From Candidatus Bathyarchaeota archaeon (GTDB lineage: Archaea > Thermoproteota > Bathyarchaeia > 40CM-2-53-6 > FEN-987), in NCBI GenBank assembly GCA_022865625.1, contig JALHTB010000108.1:1-55406 (forward strand): 55,406 nucleotides of DNA, written 5' to 3'. The notes under the pieces are model-generated. The model did not search any database. It saw only the letters and a list, made by a program, of their open reading frames with translations, and was not told the origin of the DNA. A program made the translations under genes and the position numbers. How positions within the stretch are numbered: position 1 is the first letter of the stretch; the number at the start of each line of letters is the position of its first letter. Of the stretch, positions 18,552-27,196 are shown in pieces.

Positions 18552-18771
18552 TGGTGGGGCCGAAGGGATTGTCATGGCGTCGCTCGCCATTTTGAACCCT
18601 CGACTTCCGCCGTTTTCTCGTCTACGGGTTTCTCCCGCGCTCCGGAAGATCGTCATCCCATATGGTCAGCAAACCCGTGCTATGCCAAAGGCTTCTGGAG
18701 CCCTTAACGGGGTTGTCCTGTCGTCATCCCTGGCTAGACTCCGCCGACCTGTATTGGTCGTCTACGGCCCC
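18552..18771 (-). tRNA. tRNA-Trp(CCA) interrupted by five introns
   Basis: Exons on the minus strand: 18771-18762, 18738-18720, 18703-18695, 18629-18622, 18604-18591 and 18568-18552. Joined, they give a regular 77-nt tRNA with encoded CCA: acceptor GGGGCCG/CGGCCCC, T8, A14, G15-C48, G18G19, A21, anticodon stem ACGGG/CCCGT, loop CTCCAGA, variable loop AGGTC, T-loop TTCAAAT and A73. The introns are 23, 16, 65, 17 and 22 nt long, after positions 10, 28, 37, 45 and 59. The first four have a 4-bp central helix (CCGT:GCGG, GACG:CGTT, CTCC:GGAG, CCGT:GCGG) between 3-nt bulges cut after the second base; the fifth is weaker (TTCA/TGAC with one mismatch). The regular product makes the assignment strong; splicing itself is inferred. 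Confidence 0.9.
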
Positions 18772-18823
18772 ACAGGCTGACGACTCGCTGGCCCCACCGG
18801 GCTAAACTCGCACGCACACACCG

Positions 18824-18830
18824 TATATAA
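18824..18830. promoter_or_regulatory. TATA-like element between tRNA-Trp and the Obg-like GTPase gene
   Basis: TATATAA reads as a TATA box on either strand. On the minus strand it would start RNA near 18800 with a short leader before tRNA-Trp; on the plus strand it would serve the GTPase gene at 18978. The direction cannot be decided from sequence. Confidence 0.4.
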
Positions 18831-18977
18831 TGTTTGACGCACCAAGGAATGAGGCTTTGACTGACAAGGCCACTTGTTAGACCACTGCTCCGGACTAACC
18901 CTTCTTCAAACGATCACCTGTATTCAGTACCCTATTGAAGACGTGAAGTCCAATAGACGCAGAGCAGGGAACTTGGA

Positions 18978-20209
18978 ATGACGAAGATGATCCGCCTAGG
19001 CATCATCGGGAAGACGAACACAGGTAAGACGACGTTCTTCAATGCTGCCACGCTTCGACGCGCCGACGTTTCCACCTATCCATTCACAACTAAGAAGGCC
19101 AACACTGGCACGGCGTATGTTCAGACTATTTGTGTTTGCAGAGAACTCGGGATGCAAGACAGGCCCCGCAACTCCAGGTGTATCGACGGGCGGCGATTCA
19201 TCCCCGTCGAGCTGGTTGACCTTCCGGGACTGATCAAAGGCTCTTGGAAAGGCAAAGGTTGGGCGCCCAATTCCTAAGCATTGCCTCTCAGGCAGACGCA
19301 CTGTTGCACGTCGTTGACGCTTCAGGGAGCGTCGACGCGAACGGCAAGCTCACACGACCAGGTTTGGGCAACCCAGTAGCAGATGTCTACGATATCGAAG
19401 AAGAACTGACTCGCTGGTTTGCCAAAATCGTGGACAAGAGCATTTCAAAGGTGCGTCGCCAAGGGAGCGAGAAAGATATCGATAGGGCCGTATTCGAAGC
19501 GCTTGCTGGACTGAAAGTTCGTCTCGACCAAGTTCAACGATCCCTTCGTGAAACCGATCTCGTTGGCACGGAACTGAAGAACTGGAAGTCAGATGACATT
19601 GAACGATTCGCCAGCAAGATCAGGGACCTTGCCAAGCCGACCATGATCATAGCAAACAAGATGGATCTCGCTTATGCAGAGCAGAACTACAAGAGACTGG
19701 GCCATGAATTCGGCAGGGCCCTTGTCACTCCGTGTTCCGCAGATGCTGAGCTGGCTCTGCGCAGGGCAGAGGAGAAGGGCTACATCGGATACATTCCCGG
19801 TGAGGAAACCTTTCAAGTCCTGGCGCCCAGCAAGCTCACTCCCGAGCAATCCAAGGCACTCGTGTACGTTCAGCAGAGGGTATTCACCAAGTGGATAAGG
19901 ACACGCGTTCAGTTCGCGTTGAACTCTTGCGTCTTCAAGCTCCTCAATATGAACTGCGTTTATCCGGTGGAAGATGAAACAAAGTTCAGCGACAAGAAAG
20001 GAAACACCCTGCCTGATGTTCTACTGGTCCCCTACAATGCTACGCTGTCAGATGTGGCGGGACACATACACACAGAACTCGCTCAGACTATGATTCACGG
20101 AATCGACGCGAGAACAGGCGTACGACTACCTGCTGACTACATTGTCAGGGATAGAGATGTGATCAAGATAGTTGCAGCCGCCGAACGGAGAACAAGACGC
20201 AGGGCCTAG
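18978..20209 (+). pseudogene. Obg/YchF-like GTPase with TGS domain, interrupted by a -1 frameshift
   Basis: Two overlapping frames together encode one GTPase of about 410 residues. The first (from ATG 18978) has the P-loop GIIGKTNTGKTTFFNAAT, switch STYPFTTKKA and VELVDLPGLIKGS. The second continues with LGAQFLSIASQADALLHVVD, IIANKMDL (G4) and a C-terminal TGS domain (LPDVLLVPYNATLSD). Relatives read GKG-L-GxQ at the join; here one base is missing near 19257-19262 (AAAGGTTGGGC). A sequencing error, a recent mutation or ribosomal slippage are all possible; no classical slippery heptamer is visible. The family binds ribosomes and nucleotides. Confidence 0.85.
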
Positions 20210-20766
20210 TCGGAGAACACCTTCAACAGATCGGCCTTTGTGATTATTCCGATGACCTGTCCTCTCTTCATCACTAGTACAGCTGAGTGATACTGCAGAA
20301 GCGCCGAGATCAGGGAAAGAGGCGTCTTCTCGTCGATCTGCGGAAACGCTTCAGTCATCACCTTGGCCACCGGCATACTGGAAAGCTCGCGAGGGCTCAT
20401 CCCCAATACGATTCGATCCATGATCGCCTTCTCCGCGATGCTTCCGACGATATGTCGTCCATCAAAGACCGGCAGTTGAGAGAAACCTGTCTCATTCATG
20501 ATGGCTGCGGCTTTCGATACGGCGTCGCCTTCTGAGACTCCGATGACTCTAGGCTGGAGGAGATCCTTTGCTTGCAGTTCTTTCTCCCTTTGCAGCTTTT
20601 CAAGCGTGTCGAAGATGGATTTGGTCCTCAGGTACGAAGGCTCAGTCTTACCGGCCTCCACTTTCGCGATGAGGGATTGACTGACACCGGCAAGCCGTGC
20701 AAGCTGCTTCTGGCTCAATCCTACAACACGGCGGCGTTTTGATATCTCCTCAAGCTTCGGAAGCAT
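20206..20766 (-). CDS. XRE-type HTH regulator with a CBS-domain pair
   Basis: A protein of 186 residues. Residues 15-60 form a helix-turn-helix (LSQKQLARLAGVSQSLIAKV), followed by two CBS repeats (about 70-125 and 130-185; GFSQLPVFDGRHIVGSI and AVLVMKRGQVIGIITKADLL). CBS pairs bind adenine nucleotides or AdoMet, so the protein probably senses a metabolite. It is divergent from the AdoMet synthetase gene, which makes control of that gene a reasonable guess but not shown. Its stop overlaps the GTPase stop by four bases. Confidence 0.88.
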   Translation of the reverse strand: MLPKLEEISKRRRVVGLSQKQLARLAGVSQSLIAKVEAGKTEPSYLRTKSIFDTLEKLQREKELQAKDLLQPRVIGVSEGDAVSKAAAIMNETGFSQLPVFDGRHIVGSIAEKAIMDRIVLGMSPRELSSMPVAKVMTEAFPQIDEKTPLSLISALLQYHSAVLVMKRGQVIGIITKADLLKVFSD

Positions 20767-20815
20767 GTAGGCACCCGCTGAGGCTATTCCAGTTGGAATA
20801 GGTTCATCACAACTG

Positions 20816-20823
20816 TATTAATA
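20816..20823 (+). promoter_or_regulatory. TATA box of the AdoMet synthetase gene
   Basis: TATTAATA lies 43 bases before the ATG at 20859. The expected start of transcription near 20845 leaves a short leader with a GAGG ribosome site. The same interval holds the start region of the divergent HTH-CBS gene. Confidence 0.5.
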
Positions 20824-20858
20824 GGTCATATTGGTTGTAGTGGCCGCGAGGTTTCGTG

Positions 20859-22067
20859 ATGACGAACATATCCGTCAATGCAACAAGCCAAAGCCCTGTG
20901 GAAGACCAGCCCATCGAGATAGTCGAGCGCAAGGGCAAGGGTCACCCCGATACCATATGCGACTCCATGATGGACAAGATCTCAGTCGCTCTAAGCGAGG
21001 AATACCTCAAGCGTTTCGGTGCGATCATGCATCACAACATCGACAAGGGACTCCTCGTCGCAGGCGAAGTTGAATGCAGATTCGGCGGAGGCAAAGTCAT
21101 CGAACCGATGCTCATGGTTTTCGGTGACCGAGCCACCTTCATTGTTGGACAAGAGAAGATACCAGTAGAGAGCATCGTACAAGATACAGCAAAGAAATGG
21201 TTCCAACAGAACCTACGCTTCGTCGACCCAGACAAGCACGTGCGATATCAGATCGAACTCAAGAAAGGATCTGACGCGCTAACTGACATCTTCAATAGAA
21301 AAGACAAGTTCCTCGGTGCCAACGACACATCCGCAGCTGTGGGATTCGCACCCATGACCACGACTGAACGCATCGTTCTCGAGACAGAACGATTCCTCAA
21401 CTCAGCCGACTTCAAGAAACGTCACCCTGAGGTCGGAGAGGACATCAAAGTCATGGGCATGAGAAAGAACAGGCACCTGGACCTGACCGTAGCAGTCGCT
21501 TTCGTCGATCGCTACGTGAACGATGAAGCAAACTACTTCAAGCGCAAGGATGAGGTCAAGCAAGCAGTGCTCGACTTCGTGAATGCGAATGCTCACTTGG
21601 ACTCCGTTGATGTGAACGTGAACACAGCTGATCGTCATGGAAGAGACCTTGCCGGACTTTACCTCACGGTACTGGGAACATCTGCGGACGGAGCTGACTG
21701 CGGACAGGTCGGAAGGGGCAATCGAGCGAATGGAATCATTCCTCTGAACCGTCCGACATGTTCAGAGGCTGCTGCTGGGAAGAACCCGGCCAGTCATGTC
21801 GGCAAGATCTACAATTTGCTCACATATCAAGTGGCGAATCGCATCCAACGTGAGACAACCGGAGTGCGAGAGGCGTATGTCTGGCTTCTGAGTGAGATCG
21901 GGCGACCGATAAACGAGCCCAAGATTGCATCAGTTCAACTCACCCTCGACCCTAGGACGACTTTGAAAGAGGTTTCGAGCAGCGTTCAAGATCTTGTTGC
22001 CGCGGAACTTTCGAACATCAACAAGTTCAGCGACGAACTTGCTCACGGGCGAATCCCAGTGTGCTGA
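20859..22067 (+). CDS. mat: Archaeal S-adenosylmethionine synthetase
   Basis: A protein of 402 residues from ATG 20859; a GTG directly before it is an alternative. The archaeal MAT signatures are present: ERKGKGHPDTICDSMMDKIS at the N terminus, MHHNIDKGLLVAGEVE, FGGG, and GQVGRGNRANGIIPLNRP. It makes AdoMet from methionine and ATP and is unrelated in sequence to the bacterial enzyme except for key motifs. A TATA box and a GAGG site precede it. Confidence 0.96.
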   Translation: MTNISVNATSQSPVEDQPIEIVERKGKGHPDTICDSMMDKISVALSEEYLKRFGAIMHHNIDKGLLVAGEVECRFGGGKVIEPMLMVFGDRATFIVGQEKIPVESIVQDTAKKWFQQNLRFVDPDKHVRYQIELKKGSDALTDIFNRKDKFLGANDTSAAVGFAPMTTTERIVLETERFLNSADFKKRHPEVGEDIKVMGMRKNRHLDLTVAVAFVDRYVNDEANYFKRKDEVKQAVLDFVNANAHLDSVDVNVNTADRHGRDLAGLYLTVLGTSADGADCGQVGRGNRANGIIPLNRPTCSEAAAGKNPASHVGKIYNLLTYQVANRIQRETTGVREAYVWLLSEIGRPINEPKIASVQLTLDPRTTLKEVSSSVQDLVAAELSNINKFSDELAHGRIPVC

Positions 22068-22155
22068 CGGTGAGCGGCTGAGTCTCCGATCAATCTGAGC
22101 TGCTTCCACCAGTTGACAGACCACATCGCTGGACTGTGAGGACTGCGATTCGGAA

Positions 22156-23244
22156 TTGCCTTCTACACTGAAGCACGATGCAGCAGTCGCGTGGAGGAAA
22201 AGCCTGGCAGTACTAGTTGGGATTCTCCTTTTCTCCTACTTCCTTTCGATGGCCCTTGGTTTGCTTCTCTTCTACATGTCTCCTGGGGGCCTCGATGTGG
22301 CTTCGAGACAGGTTGTTGAGCTTCCGCTGAGCATACTCATGATTGTCAACTTTAGGATGCCGCTTGGAATCAGCGCAGCTGCCTTCTTCCTTGTCATGTG
22401 GTTTCTCTACGTCGCTGCCTTCGCCTGCGCTTGGTTCGACAGACAGAACTTATCCTCTTCTTTCAAGGATCTTATGGCTCATTCTGATTTGCTGCGCTCA
22501 AACTATCTCGTAGTTCTGCCGCAACTGGCGTCTGCACTACTTGTGGCCGTTGTGCTGCTGCAGACACTGCAGGAATCAGCCGGAGTCCAGACCGGCGGAA
22601 TCTCCTTCGAAAGTCCTTTCGTAGGCTTTCTTACGGTTTCGTACGCCCCCCTCTTGGAAGAGCTGAGCTACAGAATAACGACCGTAGGACTGTTCGATGC
22701 ACTATATCTCCTGTGGAGCAAGAACCGCGTTGCCGGCGGCCAAGGACGTAGAAAGACAATCCATCTCGTGGCACTGACCATGTGGAATCCGGATAGAACA
22801 AAGGAATTACTGGGATTCAACACGATTCGCAATGACGGCCTCAGAAAGGGCATCTCGCGGTTTGAGTGGGTTCTGCTGGTCCTCACTTCGGGAGCCTTCG
22901 GGGCAGTTCACTACCTATCCGGAGGCGGATGGGAGATTGGGAAGATCTCGACAGCCATGCTTTCCGGCCTCGCAATGGGCATTGTGTATTTGCGGTACGG
23001 AGCATATGCTCCGATCCTGCTTCATTGGTTCTTCAACTACTATTTCGGGGCATTCGATCTCGCGTCGCAGTTGAACCTTGCAGGAGCAGGCGCGATGGCT
23101 CTTGGGATTGAGCTCCTGAACCTTGGTGTCGGCACCGTTCTGCTCATCGTTGCGGTTGGAGTATCCGTTGCGAGAGTCTGGGTATCCAGCAGACGGGCAA
23201 GGCAGGTTCAAGGAGACTATGCCGGAAGATCTCCGAATGTTTGA
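22156..23244 (+). CDS. CPBP-family intramembrane metalloprotease
   Basis: A protein of 362 residues, TTG start, with about eight membrane helices. It carries the CPBP/Abi motifs: PLLEELSYRITTVGL (E168, E169, R173), FGAVHYLSGG and LLHWFFNYYFG, whose glutamates and histidines form the metal site. Members cleave prenylated or other membrane proteins; in prokaryotes the substrates are mostly unknown. A loop between helices (residues 193-235, KTIHLVALTMWNPDRTKE) is longer than usual. Nothing in the neighbourhood hints at the substrate. Confidence 0.85.
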   Translation: MPSTLKHDAAVAWRKSLAVLVGILLFSYFLSMALGLLLFYMSPGGLDVASRQVVELPLSILMIVNFRMPLGISAAAFFLVMWFLYVAAFACAWFDRQNLSSSFKDLMAHSDLLRSNYLVVLPQLASALLVAVVLLQTLQESAGVQTGGISFESPFVGFLTVSYAPLLEELSYRITTVGLFDALYLLWSKNRVAGGQGRRKTIHLVALTMWNPDRTKELLGFNTIRNDGLRKGISRFEWVLLVLTSGAFGAVHYLSGGGWEIGKISTAMLSGLAMGIVYLRYGAYAPILLHWFFNYYFGAFDLASQLNLAGAGAMALGIELLNLGVGTVLLIVAVGVSVARVWVSSRRARQVQGDYAGRSPNV

Positions 23245-23381
23245 TAAGGAGTCAGATATGGAATCCACCCTAGTGCAGGTGTCGGAGTGTGTATCACCGC
23301 CAAGTTCATACGCGTCCGTAGGACTCGTCGCTGGCACAACGATCACGACTGAGCAAATCTCGTTTGGGAGGGTTTCTCGCA

Positions 23382-25898
23382 ATGAACACTGATACCAAAG
23401 CGTCGACTCTTGACGCACGGAAAGGGTCTGGGGAAGCCAACTTGCGTCTGCCCACGAGATATGACCAGCTTGAGGTTGAGGCTGCCTTACAGAAGAAATG
23501 GGAAGAACTGAACACCTATCGCTTTGACCGCGATGACCGCGCAAGACCCACTTACTCGATTGACACTCCTCCCCCATACCCCAGTGGAGAGTTCCACATG
23601 GGGAACGCTCTCAACTGGTGCTACTTCGATTTTGTCGCTCGTTACAAGCGAATGAGAGGGTTCAATGTTCACTTCCCTCAGGGATGGGATTGCCATGGCC
23701 TTCCAACAGAAGTCAGGGCGGAACGCACCTACAACATCAAGAAGCGAGAAGTGTCGGTTGACAAGTTCCGAGAGATCTGTGTGAAGCTCACAACCGAGTA
23801 CATCGAGAAAATGAAGATGGCGATGCAATCGATGGGTTACTCTATCGACTGGAGCCTCGAGTATCGCACAATGGATCCTGATTACTACAAGTTGACCCAA
23901 CTTTCATTTCTTGAACTCCTGAAACGTGGATTCCTCTACAGAGGAGAGCACCCAGTCAACTGGTGTCCAAGATGCGAAACCGCCATCGCTGAAGCTGAGG
24001 TTGAATACATTCACAGTGAGGGTACGCTGATCGACATCAGGTTCTCCACAGACAAGGGCAGCCTTATCGTCGCGACTTCACGACCTGAGCTAATACCCGC
24101 ATGCGTAGCACTTGCAGTGAACCCCACTGATGCACGTTACGTCAACTTCGTTGGCAGCGAAGCCGTTGTTCCCGTTGTGAATCGCAGAGTCCCCATATTG
24201 ACAGATGAACTCGTTGATGCAACCTTCGGCAGTGGAGTGGTGATGATATGCACATTCGGAGACAAAACCGATGTACTTTGGCAACACAAGCATAGTCTTC
24301 CAGTCGTGAAGATTCTCGACAGTCAGGGGCGCTTGACGGAGGAGGCGGGAAAGTACGCTGGGCTTTCCACATCGAAAGCTCGAGAAGCTATCGTTCGTGA
24401 CCTGAAAGAAGCCTCGCAAGTGGGAGGATCAAAACCGCTCAGTCGAGAGATCGGCACTTGTTGGAGATGCCATACTCCCGTCGAGATCCTCTCCGCACCA
24501 CAATGGTTCATGAGAACCAAAGACATGACAGATCAGATCATCGAGCAGACAAACAAGGTCACATGGGTACCAGACTTCTCCAAGAACAGGATGATAGACT
24601 GGGCGAAATCGCTTGACTGGGATTGGGTGATCTCGAGGCAGAGATCCTTCGGAACCCCGATACCAGTTTGGCATTGTCGGCAGTGCGGCGCAATACTTCC
24701 AGCCGAGAAAGAATGGCTGCCAGTGGACCCACGATCGCAGTCGCCGCAAGCAGCCTCGTGCGCGAGCTGTGGATCGCATGAGTTTGTTGGCGATGCAGAT
24801 GTCATGGACACGTGGATGGACTCCTCCATAACATGCGCTGTGCACGCTGGATGGCCGGAGAAGCTGACGGAATTCGAGAGACTATTTCCAGCCGATCTGC
24901 AACCAAACGGTTTGGATATCATTCGTACCTGGGACTATTACCTGATGGCAAGACACCTTGCGATGTTTGGAAAGCCACCGTACAAGACGGTGCTCGTGAA
25001 CGGGATGGTTCGAGGTGCCGACGGCAGAATGATGCACAAATCGTACGGGAACTACGTAGAAGTCACGGAGGCAGTGAAGAAATATGGAGCAGATTCCGTG
25101 AGACAGTGGGCAGCCGCCGGCGGATCCACAGGATACGACATCCCATACAGATGGGCTGATGTTGAATACGGCCGCAAATTCCTCACGAAACTCTGGAATG
25201 CTGCCCGGTTGATACTGTCATCGCTTCAGGATTACGATCCTGATCTCCCCGCTCCAGAACTTGATCTGCTAGACAAATGGCTGCTGAGTAAGCTCAACAA
25301 TCTGGTCAGAGCGTCAACGGATGCGTTTGAGAACTTCCAATTCAGTGTTGCTACAGACTCCGCGCGTAACTTCACGTGGCATGATCTCTGTGATCAGTAC
25401 CTTGAAGCCGCCAAGTACAGATTGTACTCAGACAACCGCGAGGGCGCCGAGAGCAGGAGAGCTGCACAATACACCCTCTTCCGCACTCTTGATACTGTTC
25501 TGAAGCTTCTTGCCCCGATTTGCCCGCACATCGCCGATGCTCTGTACAGTGAACTGTGGCGCGACCACCTCAAGCCTAGGAGCATTCACGCCAACGCCTG
25601 GCCACAGGTGAACGAGCAACTCATTGACGACGAATCCGAAAAGCAAGGATCGACTCTGGTTCGGTTGCTCTCAGAAATACGCCGCATGAAATCCGACAAG
25701 CGTCTGTCAATGAAGGCACCCATCAAGAAGCTGAAGATCAAGGCAGGGGAAGAAGCGGCGAAGATACTGAGCCGCCACATCGATGCGATTTGCCAAATCG
25801 CTGTTGTTCAGAACGTGGAGATTATGCAGATCAAGCCCGCAACTGGCAAACCGGAATCGGAGAGAGAACCCGAATTCCAGTTAGCTGCGGAATTCTAG
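23382..25898 (+). CDS. valS: Valyl-tRNA synthetase
   Basis: Class I synthetase of 838 residues from the ATG at 23382, preceded by GGGAGGG; a TTG at 23364 is an alternative. Signatures: PPPYPSGEFHMGNALNW (HIGH variant), FPQGWDCHGLPTEV, an editing domain with VATSRPELIPACVALAVNP, DVMDTWMDSSITCAVHAGWP and the KMSKS-type MMHKSYGNYVE. WCPRCETAIAEAEVEY and CRQCGAIL/CASCG are zinc sites. Its length and features fit ValRS rather than IleRS or LeuRS. Confidence 0.93.
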   Translation: MNTDTKASTLDARKGSGEANLRLPTRYDQLEVEAALQKKWEELNTYRFDRDDRARPTYSIDTPPPYPSGEFHMGNALNWCYFDFVARYKRMRGFNVHFPQGWDCHGLPTEVRAERTYNIKKREVSVDKFREICVKLTTEYIEKMKMAMQSMGYSIDWSLEYRTMDPDYYKLTQLSFLELLKRGFLYRGEHPVNWCPRCETAIAEAEVEYIHSEGTLIDIRFSTDKGSLIVATSRPELIPACVALAVNPTDARYVNFVGSEAVVPVVNRRVPILTDELVDATFGSGVVMICTFGDKTDVLWQHKHSLPVVKILDSQGRLTEEAGKYAGLSTSKAREAIVRDLKEASQVGGSKPLSREIGTCWRCHTPVEILSAPQWFMRTKDMTDQIIEQTNKVTWVPDFSKNRMIDWAKSLDWDWVISRQRSFGTPIPVWHCRQCGAILPAEKEWLPVDPRSQSPQAASCASCGSHEFVGDADVMDTWMDSSITCAVHAGWPEKLTEFERLFPADLQPNGLDIIRTWDYYLMARHLAMFGKPPYKTVLVNGMVRGADGRMMHKSYGNYVEVTEAVKKYGADSVRQWAAAGGSTGYDIPYRWADVEYGRKFLTKLWNAARLILSSLQDYDPDLPAPELDLLDKWLLSKLNNLVRASTDAFENFQFSVATDSARNFTWHDLCDQYLEAAKYRLYSDNREGAESRRAAQYTLFRTLDTVLKLLAPICPHIADALYSELWRDHLKPRSIHANAWPQVNEQLIDDESEKQGSTLVRLLSEIRRMKSDKRLSMKAPIKKLKIKAGEEAAKILSRHIDAICQIAVVQNVEIMQIKPATGKPESEREPEFQLAAEF

Positions 25899-25908
25899 GC
25901 GCGAAGTC

Positions 25909-25915
25909 TTTAATA
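25909..25915 (+). promoter_or_regulatory. TATA box of the OB-fold protein gene
   Basis: TTTAATA lies about 34 bases before the ATG at 25949, in the short gap after valS, so the OB-fold gene probably has its own promoter and a nearly leaderless mRNA. Confidence 0.5.
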
Positions 25916-25948
25916 CGGAAACTCGTTTTGTTAGGACAGCGGTTTACC

Positions 25949-26242
25949 ATGAAAGTATCTGAATTGACGCCGGGGATGAGACGGGTCGAAGTGGAAGGCA
26001 GAATAGTGGAGAAAGGGGAGCCGAGGCAGGTTCAGACCCGGTTTGGTGAAACCAGCAGAGTCGCCGACGCAGTCTTGACAGATGATTCTGGTTCGATCAA
26101 GATGTCGCTGTGGAACGAACAGATAGACAGCTTCAACGTCAACGATGACGTGCGCGTGGAGAACGGATACGTCACGAGTTTCAAAGGCGAATCACAGCTT
26201 AATGTGGGAAGATACGGTCGCCTTATCCCGAAGCAACCGTGA
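25949..26242 (+). CDS. Single OB-fold, RPA/SSB-like nucleic-acid-binding protein
   Basis: A protein of 97 residues consisting of one OB fold: LTPGMRRVEVEGRIVEKGEP, then VADAVLTDDSGSIKMSLWNE, and VRVENGYVTSFKGESQLNVG. This is the pattern of short archaeal RPA-type single-strand-binding proteins, common in TACK archaea. It lacks the zinc finger or acidic tail of longer forms. Binding to single-stranded DNA or RNA is predicted from the fold. Confidence 0.82.
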   Translation: MKVSELTPGMRRVEVEGRIVEKGEPRQVQTRFGETSRVADAVLTDDSGSIKMSLWNEQIDSFNVNDDVRVENGYVTSFKGESQLNVGRYGRLIPKQP

Positions 26243-26314
26243 CAAGAAGGAATCTGCTGAATCTCCACGAAATGCTCCCTGTCCGACGGAGCATCGAACG
26301 GGAGCCATTGTGTC

Positions 26315-27196
26315 ATGAGCGAAGACGAGAGACTGGCAAAGATCAAAGATCTCCTTGATTCTACCGTGGCAGAATTCGAGGCGGTATTCAAATCAGCTGG
26401 AACATTCGATCAATCAAGGGTCGGAAATGGCTGGACGCCTTCCAGCATCTCAGTTCAGACGTATGCTATCGAAGCGATGCCTCTCAACGAAGCAGCGAAG
26501 ATCGCAGAGTCGAGAAAGGCTCGTCTTTTTGGGCCTGTCGGACTGATGAGATTCCGCTCAAGTAGGATCGAAAGCGTCGCGCCTCCCTCCCTCGTCTATT
26601 TTCCGTTCTGGAGAGCGAAAGGATATCACGAGTGTTTCTACTTCAGGGGCAAGACATACCGGACGACCGTGCCTGACGACGTTATTGCGATTCAAGTTGA
26701 CGGACGAATCAAGGCCCTGACTTCAGACGCCAAGGCCAAGCGCACTCTTCTGCGCAGGCTCACGGCCACGACCAGACACATCTTGTTTGACCAGATAGAG
26801 CCCAGATACTTCACAGTTGAGAATGCAACGGAACTCGCGTACCAGTACAGGGAAGGATCAGTGCTTCTCAACTGGGAAGGAAAAGAGGATCTCTCAATGG
26901 AATACTTGCTAGAGAAGAAACCGCGCATGCAACGATTGGAGAAACGCGAAGCACTCGAGAGTGACGCCATAGATGTGAAGTTCGCCTCGTTGAGCTTCAC
27001 GGCAGAGAACGCTGTCCAAGCGCTTCACAGCAAAGTAGTCAGGCCGCCGGCAGTTTTCAACAAGATATTGACCAACAGGTATGAGGTAACAGAACTGCAC
27101 CTTCTCGAACTGCCGGTCTATCTATTCAGGTTCAGATACCTGGGTCGAGAAAAGGAACTGCGAGTTCACGGAGTAACAGGCGAATTGCTAAGATAG
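26315..27196 (+). CDS. Uncharacterised archaeal protein of 293 residues
   Basis: I do not recognise the family. The protein starts with a charged helix (MSEDERLAKIKDLLDSTVAE), contains no membrane segment, and has a beta-rich middle region (SLVYFPFWRAKGYHECFYFR). Its ending (ELPVYLFRFRYLGREKELR, then VHGVTGELL) is reminiscent of PepSY-like or transport-associated beta folds. The gene lies 72 bases after the OB-fold gene and could be its partner. It overlaps the convergent surface-protein gene by 31 bases. Codon usage looks like its neighbours. Confidence 0.7.
   Translation: MSEDERLAKIKDLLDSTVAEFEAVFKSAGTFDQSRVGNGWTPSSISVQTYAIEAMPLNEAAKIAESRKARLFGPVGLMRFRSSRIESVAPPSLVYFPFWRAKGYHECFYFRGKTYRTTVPDDVIAIQVDGRIKALTSDAKAKRTLLRRLTATTRHILFDQIEPRYFTVENATELAYQYREGSVLLNWEGKEDLSMEYLLEKKPRMQRLEKREALESDAIDVKFASLSFTAENAVQALHSKVVRPPAVFNKILTNRYEVTELHLLELPVYLFRFRYLGREKELRVHGVTGELLR

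Noticed and set aside
18369..18656. Open frame of 95 residues on the minus strand
   Set aside because: It overlaps the 5S rRNA and the end of tRNA-Trp and shows no protein-like pattern.
18641..18680. tRNA-Ser(GCU) anticodon arm (CGGGT TTGCTGA ... ACCCG)
   Set aside because: It would need a G37 and a 23-nt variable arm without a good stem. The tRNA-Trp reading with five introns satisfies every conserved position.
18978..19277. BHB intron as the cause of the split GTPase gene
   Set aside because: There is no inserted sequence at the join; one base is missing, so splicing cannot restore the frame.
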